DNA from: Henckelia pumila
Lineage: Eukaryota > Streptophyta > Magnoliopsida > Lamiales > Gesneriaceae
NCBI RefSeq assembly: GCF_033568475.1
Contig: NC_133123.1
Location: 161,835,753 to 161,899,752, forward strand
DNA: 64,000 nucleotides
Reading direction: 5' to 3'
Of the stretch, positions 24,487-36,712 are shown one piece after another (the first letter of the stretch is position 1; every line of letters starts with the position of its first letter). Below the pieces are notes generated by a model, which searched no databases, was not told where the DNA came from, and worked only from the letters and a program-made list of their open reading frames with translations. The translations under genes and the position numbers were made by a program.

Positions 24487-24868
24487 AGTGTTATTTACAT
24501 TCCAAAATATGTTAATTACACTCTATCACCTATTTATTTTATAAATTGATGTTAATATCCCTACATTTCTTCTTACTTTTGTAAAGGCAATGGATCTATT
24601 TAAAATTTATATACTTTCTTATTTATTAGATACATTAGCATGAATATAAAACACAACTTTCAGATATAATATATACTTAAAAGTTAATCATTTCTTTAAT
24701 AAAATTATTTCACGACTTAAAAAATTTCATATTATTATAATATAAAATTTTATTTTTAAAAAATGTTATTTTAAAAAACTTTAAAAATTATTTGACTGAA
24801 AATTTTAATTATAAAACTAATTTTATGCTTTTTATAATGATATTATATTATATGCAAAAGTATATAAT

Positions 24869-24906
<38 letters not shown>

Positions 24907-25604
24907 ATTCAGTTATATTATATCAGTTAGGATCATGATATTATATTTTTATAATTTTTTTTAAGTATGTTGGAATTTTGTAATATCGTTCTCAAGTGTG
25001 TATTATATAATTTATATCATTATGTATATTACTTGATTTGATTACAGATTAAATAAAATTAGATGAATTTACTTCCAACTAATAAAATTAATAATATAAC
25101 TAAATCAAGATAATTTATTTTTAAAAAAATTAATCTAATTAAAAATATTTTCATTTGGAAATTTATTTTCTTATTCGATTCCGCAGAAAAAATAATTAAT
25201 AAAATAAAATAACATGTATTTTAAAATTAAAAATCAAAAGATAATAAGAAAACTAAATTTAATAATACATGTAAATTTATTAATATTTTATATCTGATTT
25301 TATTTAATTAAAGCTATATATATTTTCAATGAATTTGAGGTCTAAATAAAAATATATAAATAAATTAAAATTAAAGTGTAGACTTATTATTATTTTATTT
25401 AATTAAACGTATAATTATAAATTTTAAAAAATAAAAATTATAATATTAATAATTTAATATAAGAAAGTTTACGTTTGAAAAGGTCAATCACTCAATATTA
25501 TGTACATAAAGAAATTCATATGTGATGACACTTTTGTCAAAAAATAAAAATAAAAATATAAAATAAATTGTAATTAAAAATTTTTGGAGTATAAATAACA
25601 CTCC
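24487..25604. mobile_element. Candidate non-autonomous MULE relative
   Basis: The left end reads gtgttatttacattccaaaa and the right end is its inverted counterpart (ttttggagtataaataacac followed by tcc). These match the outer 20-30 bp of the 16-kb MULE at 30488-46589. The interior is very AT-rich and has no coding capacity. A 9-bp target duplication is not clear because the left flank is a poly-A run. Confidence 0.45.
24874..24902. repeat. (AT)n microsatellite
   Basis: About 14 uninterrupted AT dinucleotides. Confidence 0.95.
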
Positions 25605-25983
25605 TCAAGTAAAAAAATACAAATCTTCTAATTAGCTAATCATTAAGAGCCACAAAATAATTATATTACTACTATCCAATATATATATATATATATTACA
25701 ATTGGTCCTTTGAGCTTCATATTTGAAATCTTTGTACAATAGTTCCATTCAACTGTTAGAAATATTTCTTTCTACATTGAAATTATCGTTCATCCAATCA
25801 TCACTCATTTTATTATATTGAAAACAATTTTTATGTAATCGTTTTCGCAACCGATAGAATTAATACAAAAATATACTAATTATTAGAAATTATGTACTTA
25901 GAAATAATTTCTTGTGATTGTATAATGTATAGTAATGTATGACATATTTTCGTCAAAAAGAAAAATGAAACGATATAACATAT

Positions 25984-28900
25984 TGTGGGGATCTCGGGTG
26001 CTAATCTCAAATTCTTAATTCTTAAACACAATCAATATCAATATGAGAATTAAACAAAATGGCTTACAATATCCAATCTGAACAAAAAAGCAACTAACTA
26101 AATTTTTGTAAAAAAAAAAAAAAAAAACTTGAGCCTCGCTCGAGCGCCATCTACATGCGCTCGAGCGAGATCAGCTCTGGCCGAACACATGCACACAGCA
26201 TTTGGAAACATGCTCAACATGAAAGTTGTAGATCCCTTTCTTAGCTTTCCAATTCCACCAACCTCACTTGAATCGGAATTTTCAGTAAAAAGTTATGCTC
26301 ATACTCCCAAGATGGGTTGGTGCAGAAATTTACAAAAATTACCAAAGACTACAACAAAGTTCAAAGTTACTAGCATGTTAAATAGAGTTGTCCCATGCAT
26401 TTCTGATGTGTACCAACATTTAATCATCTCAAATCAAACCTAAGATGATCTTTATACAAGAAACAAAGTAGAGCATGCTTCTTAAAATATAAACATCTTA
26501 TACATGTTTGCAACGTACAATATAACAAAATCAAGTCTAGATCTAAGTTCTCAAACCATTCTAATGCTTCAAGATCATAAGGTTAACAACACAATCTACT
26601 TCTTAAACCCAAGTCACCACATGCTAAATCTCTCAATCTCGAGCTATCCAAGCCACATCTGACTCGCTCATGCCCAAACCTGATGCAATGCACACATACA
26701 AACAAAGCAACAATTGGATAACTCCGATGAGAATAAATCTCAGTATGAACGACATGCATAAACATCATTTACGCATAATACTTCTATATGTTATAATAAT
26801 CTTAAATCTCAAACATGTAAGAACATGTAAATCATAGAAGCATAATCGATTCCTAAATTCTTATAGCATATCAGTTCATCTTTAGCAATCTCATACCAAG
26901 CATACAAACACATTCACATATTGAATGTCATATAATAACATGCTAGCATTTATAAACACATATTCTAAACCATAGAAATCTCTAGGTTAATGCATAAATG
27001 CAATGCATGTTTCAAAGAATAGGCTATCAAGTCTGATAACAATCAAATCTCGGTTCTTGGGATCCCAGGGAATAAAATCTTTAACTAACCACCAACTCTT
27101 CTAATCGAGGTGGCGTCAAATATCTTAATTTCCCTGACTTTGGTGCAACTATAGTGAGTCATCTAGCTCTAGAAGCGAATCTACAATCCATGTCACTCAA
27201 CTATAGATCTCCAAACGTCATTTCGCAATCTAGGCCAATCTGCCCTCTATGCTTTTCAAGGTAGAGCTTAAGATAAATGCAACATAATCTTGATGCATTA
27301 AATCATACACATACTGATAAACATCTTGAACACACAATTCAATAATCATTCATAGCAACAATAGCAAGTAAATCACATAAGAGCACTTAAACATATAAGT
27401 ATGTGATTTTAGGAAACTCGATAATCAAAACGATCTCGAGTTTTTCTTCCCATAATATCTAATGTCTAATCATACCTTTTATATGATTCAAGTATCTGAA
27501 CTCATGCAAGTCTTGATCAATCACAAGTTATCAAACTTTTGATTTTCACAATCTGCTCAATATCATCAAGATTGTTCAAACTCTACTTGATTCAAACTTT
27601 GATTCAATTTAAACCAACTCGAGCTCGTCGACTCGAACTCGATCTCTTGCAATTCAAATCTGAAATGCATTGATATATCAGCTGCCAATATCATTTCAAT
27701 CTTATGTAGGCTCAAACAATCTAACAACTTGATCACGTGACTTGAATTCAAACCGACGGCGTAACGGTTCGAAACCGGCAATTCTAAAAGCATAAACATC
27801 ATCAATACCACCATCTAAACACTATATCATCACCAATTCCACAATATAATTTCGAAATATACAGCCCCATATTTTCAGAATTTCAAAAATTCTTCCAACA
27901 AGTTGTTGAAAATGTATGACTTACATGTATGAATTATTTGGAAAGTAGTATAGATATGAAGCAAGAGATAGTAACAACAGCAGCAAAGATCGATTCAGTC
28001 TAAGAGCCAGTATTTTAAGACATAAGAGACTAGTTGAAGCAGATTCAGAGGAAACTTGAATAATCTCATCGACAATAAGCAAATACGGAAGATTAGGCTC
28101 AAGCTGCACCAGATAATGAGATTGCAGGTAATTGAGTAATCTAATTAATCTGCTTATATATTGATTGGATTGCATACATTCATAGAATAGTGATTTGTTA
28201 TGCTACAATCTTTATCGGTTGAGCCTTTATTAATTGTATTTGCTGAGATTTTGCCTTTGAATAGATGTAATGCATTTGAGAGATTAGACAGAAAAGATAA
28301 CATACAGATTTGAGGAAATAAGATTGAATTTGATAATATGAGACTTGGGTATTAAGTTAGCATGCATTATAGATATTAATGCAATAACTGAATACCAGTT
28401 AACAGTTGATTGTTTCCCGTGAAGTGAGTAAGTTAGATCAGCAGTAAAAATGATTAGAGATTTATGATATGAGTTTTCGAAAATAAGATTTTTTTATTTC
28501 AGTACTGATTATATCAAGATTAATGTAGAAGAGTGTCGGAAGAATTCTAGTAGAGGTACTAGATCAGTATAGAACTAACCTAGATTTGGCAGATCTGTAA
28601 GGGGTTAGACTATATAGAAATTATTCAGATAAAATATTCCGAACTTTCTACGAAATAAAGAGTTCTATAGGGAGTCGTGTCTAGTACGAAGATCTTATGA
28701 CAACTCGTATAGAAAAGAACTAATTGAACTGAAGAACTTCAGAAAATGCAGAATTATCCTAGTAACTTATTGATTATTAATTCTATGACAATGAATTAAG
28801 TCAAAAATATGATATTCGACTATTGTCAATTGAGAATTAATTGATAAACTCATATCAATAGAGAATAAGAAAAATCAATTACAGTTGAGTCTTCTCTTCA

Positions 28901-30408
28901 ATTTTGCTGAAGTTATTACATCATAAAAAATATGATTCTTAAATTTCTTGATATCGATTCTGAGGATTGTTATTCGCCTCGATCGATCTTGATTGACTCT
29001 TATTTCTTTGTTAGAGTCTGATTCGATTTACTCGCTTTAAGTTTGATATGCAAGTGAGTTGTTTTCACTGTGCAGATTTTGTCATTCAGAATAATTGATT
29101 TTGGATGACCTTGACTTGAGCGAGTTCCTTTGAGTTTACATTCGCGAATTATTGATTATTTGATGTGTATAGTCATTATATGTTGAAGTTTTTGGCTCGT
29201 AACTGATAGATATTTTGATTTCGAATAGCATCAAGATTTATGGGTTGATTGCATAAGTTGCCAATAATTGAAAAATAGAAAGAAGGAATTAGCTAATTGC
29301 TTGATCGATTGAGTATAGATCTGTAACTTTTATATTTTTTGTACTTGAGTTTCTAGACAGATACTCAAAATTTTTGCAATCCAACCTAAGCTAGATTAGT
29401 TTGGAAAGATTAAAGCAACATTGATATTAGATCAAGCAATGAAAATTCGATTGAGAACACTAGATTAAGATATGAGACAAGAAAACAGATCAGAATAGAT
29501 GAATTATGAGGTGAATAAGTAGTTTGCTTATGCCAGATATTCTAGAAATTGAATATCCGATTCTGACAGAAGCATACTAAACATGTTCAAACGATAATCT
29601 TTTCTCGATCCGTCTTAGATATGATATCGTCGTATATACTAAAACATGTTTATACAATTAAATCTTAATTCTAACAACATATTAAAATTCAAACATTATA
29701 GAACTTCATAAAACTTATGTCAAAAAGAAGCACTCGGAGCTGTGATCGCAAATATACGATCAATCGAAAATTTTATCGGGCGGATCAAAAGATATCGGAG
29801 CTTGAAAGGTTGAAAAATGGCTTGGAAGCCTTCTTTCTTCTCCTCTCGGTTTCTTAGCTGAGTTGGGCTGAGAAATCTGATCAATTCTACATATTACACG
29901 TCTATACATAGCAAGTTTCAAGGAAATTGTGCTTGGTCCTGAATTTTGGCATAATTGCAAATCAGTCTCCGGACAAGCGTTTTAATTTAATTTCAATCCT
30001 AAATAATTTAAAAATGGTAGAATTTAAGTCTAACTCTAAATATTTTAAAATTAAATATTCTCGAATTAAAATTAAATAATTTCGGACCTTATCGCATTTT
30101 AGTCCTTGAACTTCTCAATAGTTGCAAATCGGTCCTTCTTCAATTCTTTGCTTATAAATCAATTCTTTTCATATTTAAACTCATAAATAAAATCTTAAAT
30201 CCCAAAAATAATCAATTCAAATATTCTCTTCTTTTAATTTAAGAATTTTGGATATTAAAATCTTAAAATCCGTAAATCCTCAAATTACATAATTTCGACC
30301 CGAAATTTAAATCTCTACTTTCATAAATTCTCAAATTCATATTTTTTAATATTCGAAATTTAAATCTTAAATCTCGTAATTAATAAATTAATATTTTCAG
30401 GCCTTACA
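25984..30408 (-). mobile_element. Solo-LTR-like copy of a Ty3/gypsy family, with internal insert
   Basis: The copy has TG...CA ends and perfect 5-bp flanking repeats CATAT (25979-25983 and 30409-30413). Read on the minus strand it begins TGTAAGGCC and ends near CCCCACA, as does the copy at 40035-41977. Several blocks match that copy (gcacacatacaaa, tctcagtat, tatgtgatttt, cgacggcgta). The middle, about 27.9-29.6 kb, has no counterpart there and may be a later insertion. It is an old, AT-shifted fossil with no gene of its own that I can support. Confidence 0.65.
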
Positions 30409-30487
30409 CATATGAAACAAGATGTTTAGTATATTAAGAAGTCCACAATAACTAACCATTACTGAGTTAATTTACTGTTTTATAAAT

Positions 30488-30629
30488 GGGGAGTGTTATT
30501 TCCACTCCAAAATTTGTTTCTCTCACTCCACTTTTCTAATTTTTTTTATCTTAACTTACAAATTTTTCCTTAATTAATTACTCATATTTTACTTATTTTA
30601 CTTAGACTAAACTATCCTCTTATAATCAT
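30488..30629. repeat. Left terminal inverted repeat of the MULE
   Basis: Matches the complement of 46468-46589 over most of its length, including cactccaaaa, ctcactccacttt and the inner taacttacaaattt and acttagactaaa words, with small gaps. Confidence 0.85.
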
Positions 30630-31220
30630 TGACTCCATTAACTTCTTTCCTGTTTATACCTATGATTTCCAATCGTAAAATTTCCAATTTTAACATGTTA
30701 CCTTTCTTTTATTTTTTAATACGTTTTATGCCTTTTATTTTGTTTTATTTTTTTTTAGCATAATCTCTCTATATTTGGTATTCCTTTAGAATGAAACAAA
30801 AAGTCAAATAATCCAATATAAGTTTCTCGTTTATTGCATTTTATTTTATATTTGTATTAAAATATCTTTAAAAATTCTATTGTAAAATTTCTATATTTTG
30901 CTTCAATAAAACATCTTTATATCACAATCAAATCAAAATATTAAAATAAATTTAGATTACAAAAATTTGTTTCAATAAAACATCTTACACAAAACAAATT
31001 TAAAAATAAAAACTCAATCTCAATAATGCTAATATCTTGAAATGCATAATTTATTACAATCTGATGTCCTTCGTATCCATATCACCTATCATTGATTCAA
31101 AAAAATTACACATCAGTACATAATACTTCAAATATCTTTTAACATTAATTTGCCTATACTCATAACATTAGAAAATAAAAATAATTACACAGATTAAAAA
31201 AAAGTATTAAACACAAATAA

Positions 31221-31885
31221 TTAGAATGTGTTTACCATTTTAAAATGCATTATTTGCCTCATTGGACGATCTTGTTGCTCCATTTTCTTGGCTGGAAAAT
31301 AATAAAAAAATGATATTTCATTATTTTCGGAATTTTGTGTGCATGTACGAGTATTATGACCCAAACCTTTACATCTGCTACATTTTCGAGACTTTTCGAC
31401 TATTTCAAATTCACTTGGATCACGCTGTGTAGAACCATTTTGTCTTTTCTTTGAACCAGATGGACGACCCCTGCATGGATGGATTTTTGGTTCTTGAATC
31501 ATCAGAGATAGTTGTGCATCTACAATTTGAGAAATCTGTCTTCTGGTATCTTCTTTCTGAGTAATAGGCATTTTTTCGTATGTGCTTCGAAAATCCTTGA
31601 AAAGGCTGTCAACATGTCCATCTTTGAAATTAAATTCTTCTTCAGTATTTGCAAATGATCTTTAGTCAATCCTCCATTGTTGATGAACATCAGCAAGTTC
31701 CAGTTTCTCATTCAACATACCTGTGATTTGATGCGCACAAAGAAGACCCATGGTACTTTGAAAATGACCTCTACATTCCTTAGAAAGTTCTCCAGAAATA
31801 GCTAATTTGTATTGCTTTAAAAGTTGCCCAAGTGCATGATTGGAAACATTTCCAAGAAGATTCTGAAACAAAGTAATGCGAAAAC
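31221..31885 (-). pseudogene. MULE transposase, C-terminal SWIM and zinc-knuckle part
   Basis: Reads a SWIM-type zinc finger (ECRGHFQSTMGLLCAHQI) and, near the end, a CCHC-like knuckle (CSRCKGLGHNTRTC). Both are standard C-terminal parts of FAR1/MULE transposases. One in-frame TAA lies between them. A basic stretch, GRPSGSKKRQN, may be a nuclear signal. Confidence 0.8.
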
Positions 31886-34800
31886 TGTAACGCCCAGAAA
31901 TTCGTCACGTAAATTCGCATGCATAACTAGGGGATTTTATAGTTTTATAATAATGTGAAAAATGTGTTAAATTGTTTTTATGAGTGATTATTTAAATTAA
32001 TTGATTTATTTGCATGTTTTAAATATTATTTCGGCATTTAAATTTGTATGATGTGATTTATGAATTTATTTGAGAAAGTTTATTTTATGATCGCGTAGGC
32101 GGGATCGTGGATGGACGAGATGTTGTTTTCACCCAAAATATTTTATGAGATTTTTAAGAGCCTTAAAATATTATTTTAAGGTATAATTTGAAGAAAATTA
32201 TGGTATTTATATATATATATTAATTTATGTGCTAGTTTTTACCCAAAATAAGTTATTTTAATTACTTTTATTAACCTTTAAAAATCTCCTATTTTATTAT
32301 TTAGAGATTATTAAGTTTTTAGCAAATTATCATGTATTTATTTTAAGTTTAAATTATAGTATTTATCTATCCTAATTATTTATTAATTAATTAACCTAGT
32401 TTATCCTAAGTATCTACCCAAAATCCCTCCCAAACCTACGATCGTATCCCCTAGCCGCCTCCATCACACTCTTCTCCACCATCTTCATTGTTCCATCAGA
32501 TATTTCTTAGCCCCATAGCCGAGCGTTAAAAGTTTTTGGGTTATTTAGAAGATTCGTTCGTCCCGGCGAGCTCGATACACGTCGTTTACGTCGTTTCGTT
32601 CAAATAATTCTCAAGGCACGTTTTGAATCCATCTTTGAACACCGTTTAAATCATATACAATGTTTTTTTTAGCATGAATGTTCTGTTAATGCATGATACT
32701 TAAGTTTTGAACTAAGTTCTTTAAAGATCATGAAGTTGCTCACGTTTTTCATGTGCATGGCCGGTTTCTTTTGTGATTTCTGCTTAAGGCTGGTTCGAGG
32801 AGCTGACCAAGGGCTAGGGGTCTGATCTTGGGTCCTTAGGGTCGGGTTTGGAAGGCTGGTTCAGGGCTGGAAGCAGCTGGAACCATGCAAGAATGGGCTT
32901 TGACAGCAGCTAGGCGAGCAGATTTTAGTACGGGATTTAGGGGCCTTGGCCGAGCCATGCATGGCTTGGCTCGGGCCAGGGCTGGGTCACGTGTTGTGAC
33001 TGGACCCTGGGAGGGTCCAGTCGTCGGGGCTCCGGCCGGTGGTGGCCGGAGCTGGTCATAAAGTTCATGGTTTGTGGGTTGCGCAGTCTGCGCAGCAATG
33101 GAGAAAAGATGGGATCGGGTTGCTCGGTTAGGGGGCTGGCTGGACCAGGGCGTGGTCTGGTCGGTCCGGCAGGACCCTGGGGAGGTCCTTCCAGCGGCTC
33201 TCTAGCCATGGGTGGCCGGAACTAGGCAGTAGCAAGGAGGAAAGGGGCTGCTCACGTGAGATGTAATGGGTTAGGTAGTGTTTTTCTTTTCTTTAGGTTT
33301 TAAACGGGTCGGGCTTTTGTTTTTGGGTCCGGGTCGGGACTTAAATTTAATGGATCAAATAATTTTAGTCCGGGTCTAGATTTTTATTATTTGGGCTTGA
33401 GTATTTTATTTTAATTAAATAAGAGTTTAAGTAGTTAATTAATGGGTTGAGATTGACAAATTAATTAATTGAATTAATATAATGGGCTTTAATAATTTTT
33501 GAGGTGAGCCCACTAATTTTTCATGGATCGTGTGATCTATGAGAATTATTGGGCCAGGTTGTGTCGGGTTTGGTAATTTTATCGGTCTAATTTATAAGTT
33601 AATGGTTAGTTAATAATTTTATTAATTTAATTTTAAGTTAATTAGTTAATGGACTTAAATTTATATTTTAAGTGAGCCCATTATTTTCTCATGGGCCTGG
33701 GGGCCCATGAAGCTTAATGGGCCAGGTCAGGTTGGGCTTTTGGATTTTTGAGTCAGTCTAGGAATTTATGGGTTTAAGTTAAGTGGTCAGCAGCTCGAAC
33801 AAGTCTTTGGAAAAATAAATGTCCGTAAATATATATTTAATTCATGCATGCATTTTTATTAGATATATAGTATGATTTTTAAGAAAATAAATTAAATATA
33901 TATTTACGGACAAATTTTCATGAAAATAAAGAAATAATGAGAATTTTTATGTTCATGCATCATTAAGAATTTTTATGATAAGTTTAATTGCATGTTAAGA
34001 AAAATATATTTTTATGGAAGTTGAAGTGAAGGTGGAAAGTGATATGGTTGGAGGCCGGGATACCTGGGCCCGGTGACCTTCCTAATGATGTTTATGTATG
34101 ATGAGCTTATGGATCCAGCTGAGAGGGCTGGTGAAGTGGCAGCACAGAGGTGGAAATCCCACCGCCACGTACGGTTGTTTATAGATTGATCAATCGCTCA
34201 GTATGATGCCACCGACATGGATACGACCTGTTGAGAACTAAGAATTCATGATAAGTTATTTTATGAGATTTATTAAGTATGATGATACATGTTTAGCATT
34301 ATGATAAATCAGTATGATTATTTATTTATGTTTATATGCATATAATTTTAAGATCATGCACGTATAATTATTATTCACATATTTTATATGATGTGTGCTT
34401 GTGTGTGATTTTATTTTGTTATGTAAGGATAGAACGTGCTGAGCCTCTAGGCTCACTAGATTTAATTGGTGCAGGTGAGCAGAATGTTAATGAAGTTAAT
34501 GTGTTCACGACTGGCGGCGAGGGCGTATGAGTATCCAGGCGGCTAGTACCCGTGACCATTGCTCTAAGATGAATTTTATGTTGAGACTAGAACATTTATT
34601 TCCGCATATGTTTTATTATTATAGATTTTCAGTATATGCATGAATTTTAGATTTAAGTATTTATTTTCTAAGTTTTCATGAATTTATGTGAAAGAAATAT
34701 TATTTAGGAGTTTTATTATGGCATTCTTATAAATTATTATTTAGTAATTATTTTTAAGTATTTAATTGCATGCGTGTACTTTTATTGTATCTTTTGTGTA

Positions 34801-34936
34801 TTTGTATTTTTAAATTAAGTAAAGTTATTTTTAAGTATGATATATATATGTATGGGCATATATATATGTTTATATCCATTGTTTTATTATCATAGAGTAA
34901 AAAAAAAAAAATCAGTAGAAGTTTTAGGATGTTTCA
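31886..34936 (+). repeat. 5' LTR of the gag-only element
   Basis: TG...CA ends, closely similar to 36678-39731. The middle (about 32.8-33.25 kb) is GC-rich and the rest AT-rich. The LTR is unusually long relative to the 1.7-kb internal region. Confidence 0.92.
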
Positions 34937-35133
34937 TTTGGTATCAGAACCATGGTCCTTGGAGGGTGACTAGTCTGCTTCTCGGAGCTCAGAAGCCGCA
35001 CTGCCAGTCTGTAAGTTTTAAGTGTTTTAAATTATGATTTATGCATGGGACACAGGAGTTATATTTTTAATGATTTATGAAAAAAAGAATTTAAAGTTAC
35101 GACAGTCTTAAAGTCAAAAATATTAGTTATGCA

Positions 35134-36186
35134 TTGCGATTTACGGGGGGGAATATGTGGTGGTGCAGTATGCCTCCTAGACAGATGAACCGACGCGGGA
35201 ATCCTCCAACTCCTCCTCAGCAAAATTCGCTCACAGCACTGGAGCAGGCTAGTGCTAATATGATGACAGGGATCACCGCACTGTTGGAGCAACATGCAGC
35301 ACGACCCCGACTTACACATGACGAGGACGTTGCGGAACGGTTTCAGAAGAAAGGACCGAAGGAGTTTTCTGGTTCCGCTGATCCACTCGTGGCTGAGGGG
35401 TGGATCCGTTCCTTGGAGACCATATTTGCTTATATGGGACTCACTGATGCCGATAAAGTAAAGTGCGCGGTGTACATGATGAAAGATGATGCAGCCCTTT
35501 GGTGGGAGGGCGCAGTTCGAGGTGTGAACCCACAGACTTTGACGTGGGAGGAGTTCAAGCGGATGTTCTTTGCCAAATATTTTACTGAGGATGTGCGCAG
35601 ACGAATGATTTGGGAGTTCATGAGTCTCCGGCAGGGGGACAAGACGGTGGTTGAGTATATCAAGCAGTTCGAGAGGGGGTGTCATTTTGTGCCCCTGATT
35701 GCTGATAGTACGCAGGAGAAGATGAGACAGTTCATCGATGGACTTAGGGCGGACATCAAGCATGATGTACGCATGATGGACGTCACCACTTATGAGGCAG
35801 CGGTGAGTAGGGCACTACGATCCGAGGATGGTAGGAAGGAGATCTTGAGGGAGCAGCAGAGGAAGAGGCAGTTCCAACCATCGTACCACGAGTCGTATCC
35901 ACAGCAGGATGCAAAGAAGCAGGCCACTGGGCCGTCGAAGGGCCCAAACCCACTGAGACAGCAAGGAGCTATCGTTCCTCGTGCAGAAATACTACCTCTC
36001 TGCCAGAAATGCCAGAAGCCCCATCCAGGGCCGTGCATGAAGGGATCAGACATGTGCTACCATTGCAAGGAACCGGGACACATTATGCTGCACTGTCCCA
36101 AGAAGAATGCTACGGGACGAGTCTATGTGATGCAGACGGAGGAAGCAGTACCGGATACTTTGCGCATCATGGGTAATTTTATTTAA
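35134..36186 (+). CDS. Gag-like open frame of the gag-only LTR element
   Basis: Open for about 350 codons; the likely start is the MPPRQMNRRG methionine. The middle has the retrotransposon gag signature (DPLVAEGWIRSLETIF, KCAVYMMKDDAALWWEG) and the end a CCHC zinc knuckle (CYHCKEPGHIMLHC). Gag forms the particle that packages element RNA. The clade is probably a chromovirus (Tekay/Del-like), which is an inference. Confidence 0.85.
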   Translation: MRFTGGNMWWCSMPPRQMNRRGNPPTPPQQNSLTALEQASANMMTGITALLEQHAARPRLTHDEDVAERFQKKGPKEFSGSADPLVAEGWIRSLETIFAYMGLTDADKVKCAVYMMKDDAALWWEGAVRGVNPQTLTWEEFKRMFFAKYFTEDVRRRMIWEFMSLRQGDKTVVEYIKQFERGCHFVPLIADSTQEKMRQFIDGLRADIKHDVRMMDVTTYEAAVSRALRSEDGRKEILREQQRKRQFQPSYHESYPQQDAKKQATGPSKGPNPLRQQGAIVPRAEILPLCQKCQKPHPGPCMKGSDMCYHCKEPGHIMLHCPKKNATGRVYVMQTEEAVPDTLRIMGNFI

Positions 36187-36712
36187 CGCATTAAATTTGT
36201 CGCATTTGGATTGCTCGATTCGGAACTACACGAGGAAACTTGTTCTTGCCTAGATTTTGTTTCAATTTCGAGGACGAAATTCCATTTAAGGGGGAGAGAA
36301 TTGTAACGCCCAGAAATTCGTCACGTAAATTCGCATGCAAGGAGTTATCGTTCCTCGTGCAGAAATACTACCTCTCTGCCAGAAATGCCAGAAGCCCCAT
36401 CCAGGGCCGTGCATGAAGGGATCAGGCATGTGCTACCATTGCAAGGAACCGGGACACATTATGCTGCACTGTCCCAAGAAGAATGCTACGGGACGAGTCT
36501 ATGTGATGCAGGCGGAGGAAGCAGTACCGGATACTTTGCGCATCATGGGTAATTTTATTTAACGCATTAAATTTGTCGCATTTGGATTGCTCGATTCGGA
36601 ACTACACGAGGAAACTTGTTCTTGCCTAGAGTTTGTTTCAATTTCGAGGACGAAATTCCATTTAAGGGGGAGAGAATTGTAACGCCCAGAAATTCGTCAC
36701 GTAAATTCGCAT
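35961..36712 (+). repeat. 376-bp internal tandem duplication
   Basis: The 3' part of gag, the polypurine tract and the first ~35 bp of the LTR occur twice head to tail (copies from 35961 and 36337). The copies are nearly identical. The junction lies at a shared gca. Confidence 0.88.

Noticed and set aside
32937-33209. Pro/Arg-rich frames inside the 3-kb LTRs (also 37732-38049)
   Set aside because: They fall in the GC-rich middle of both LTR copies and change reading frame between the copies, so coding is unlikely.
35059-35763. 234-codon minus-strand frame
   Set aside because: It is the antisense of the gag-like frame and has no domain of its own.
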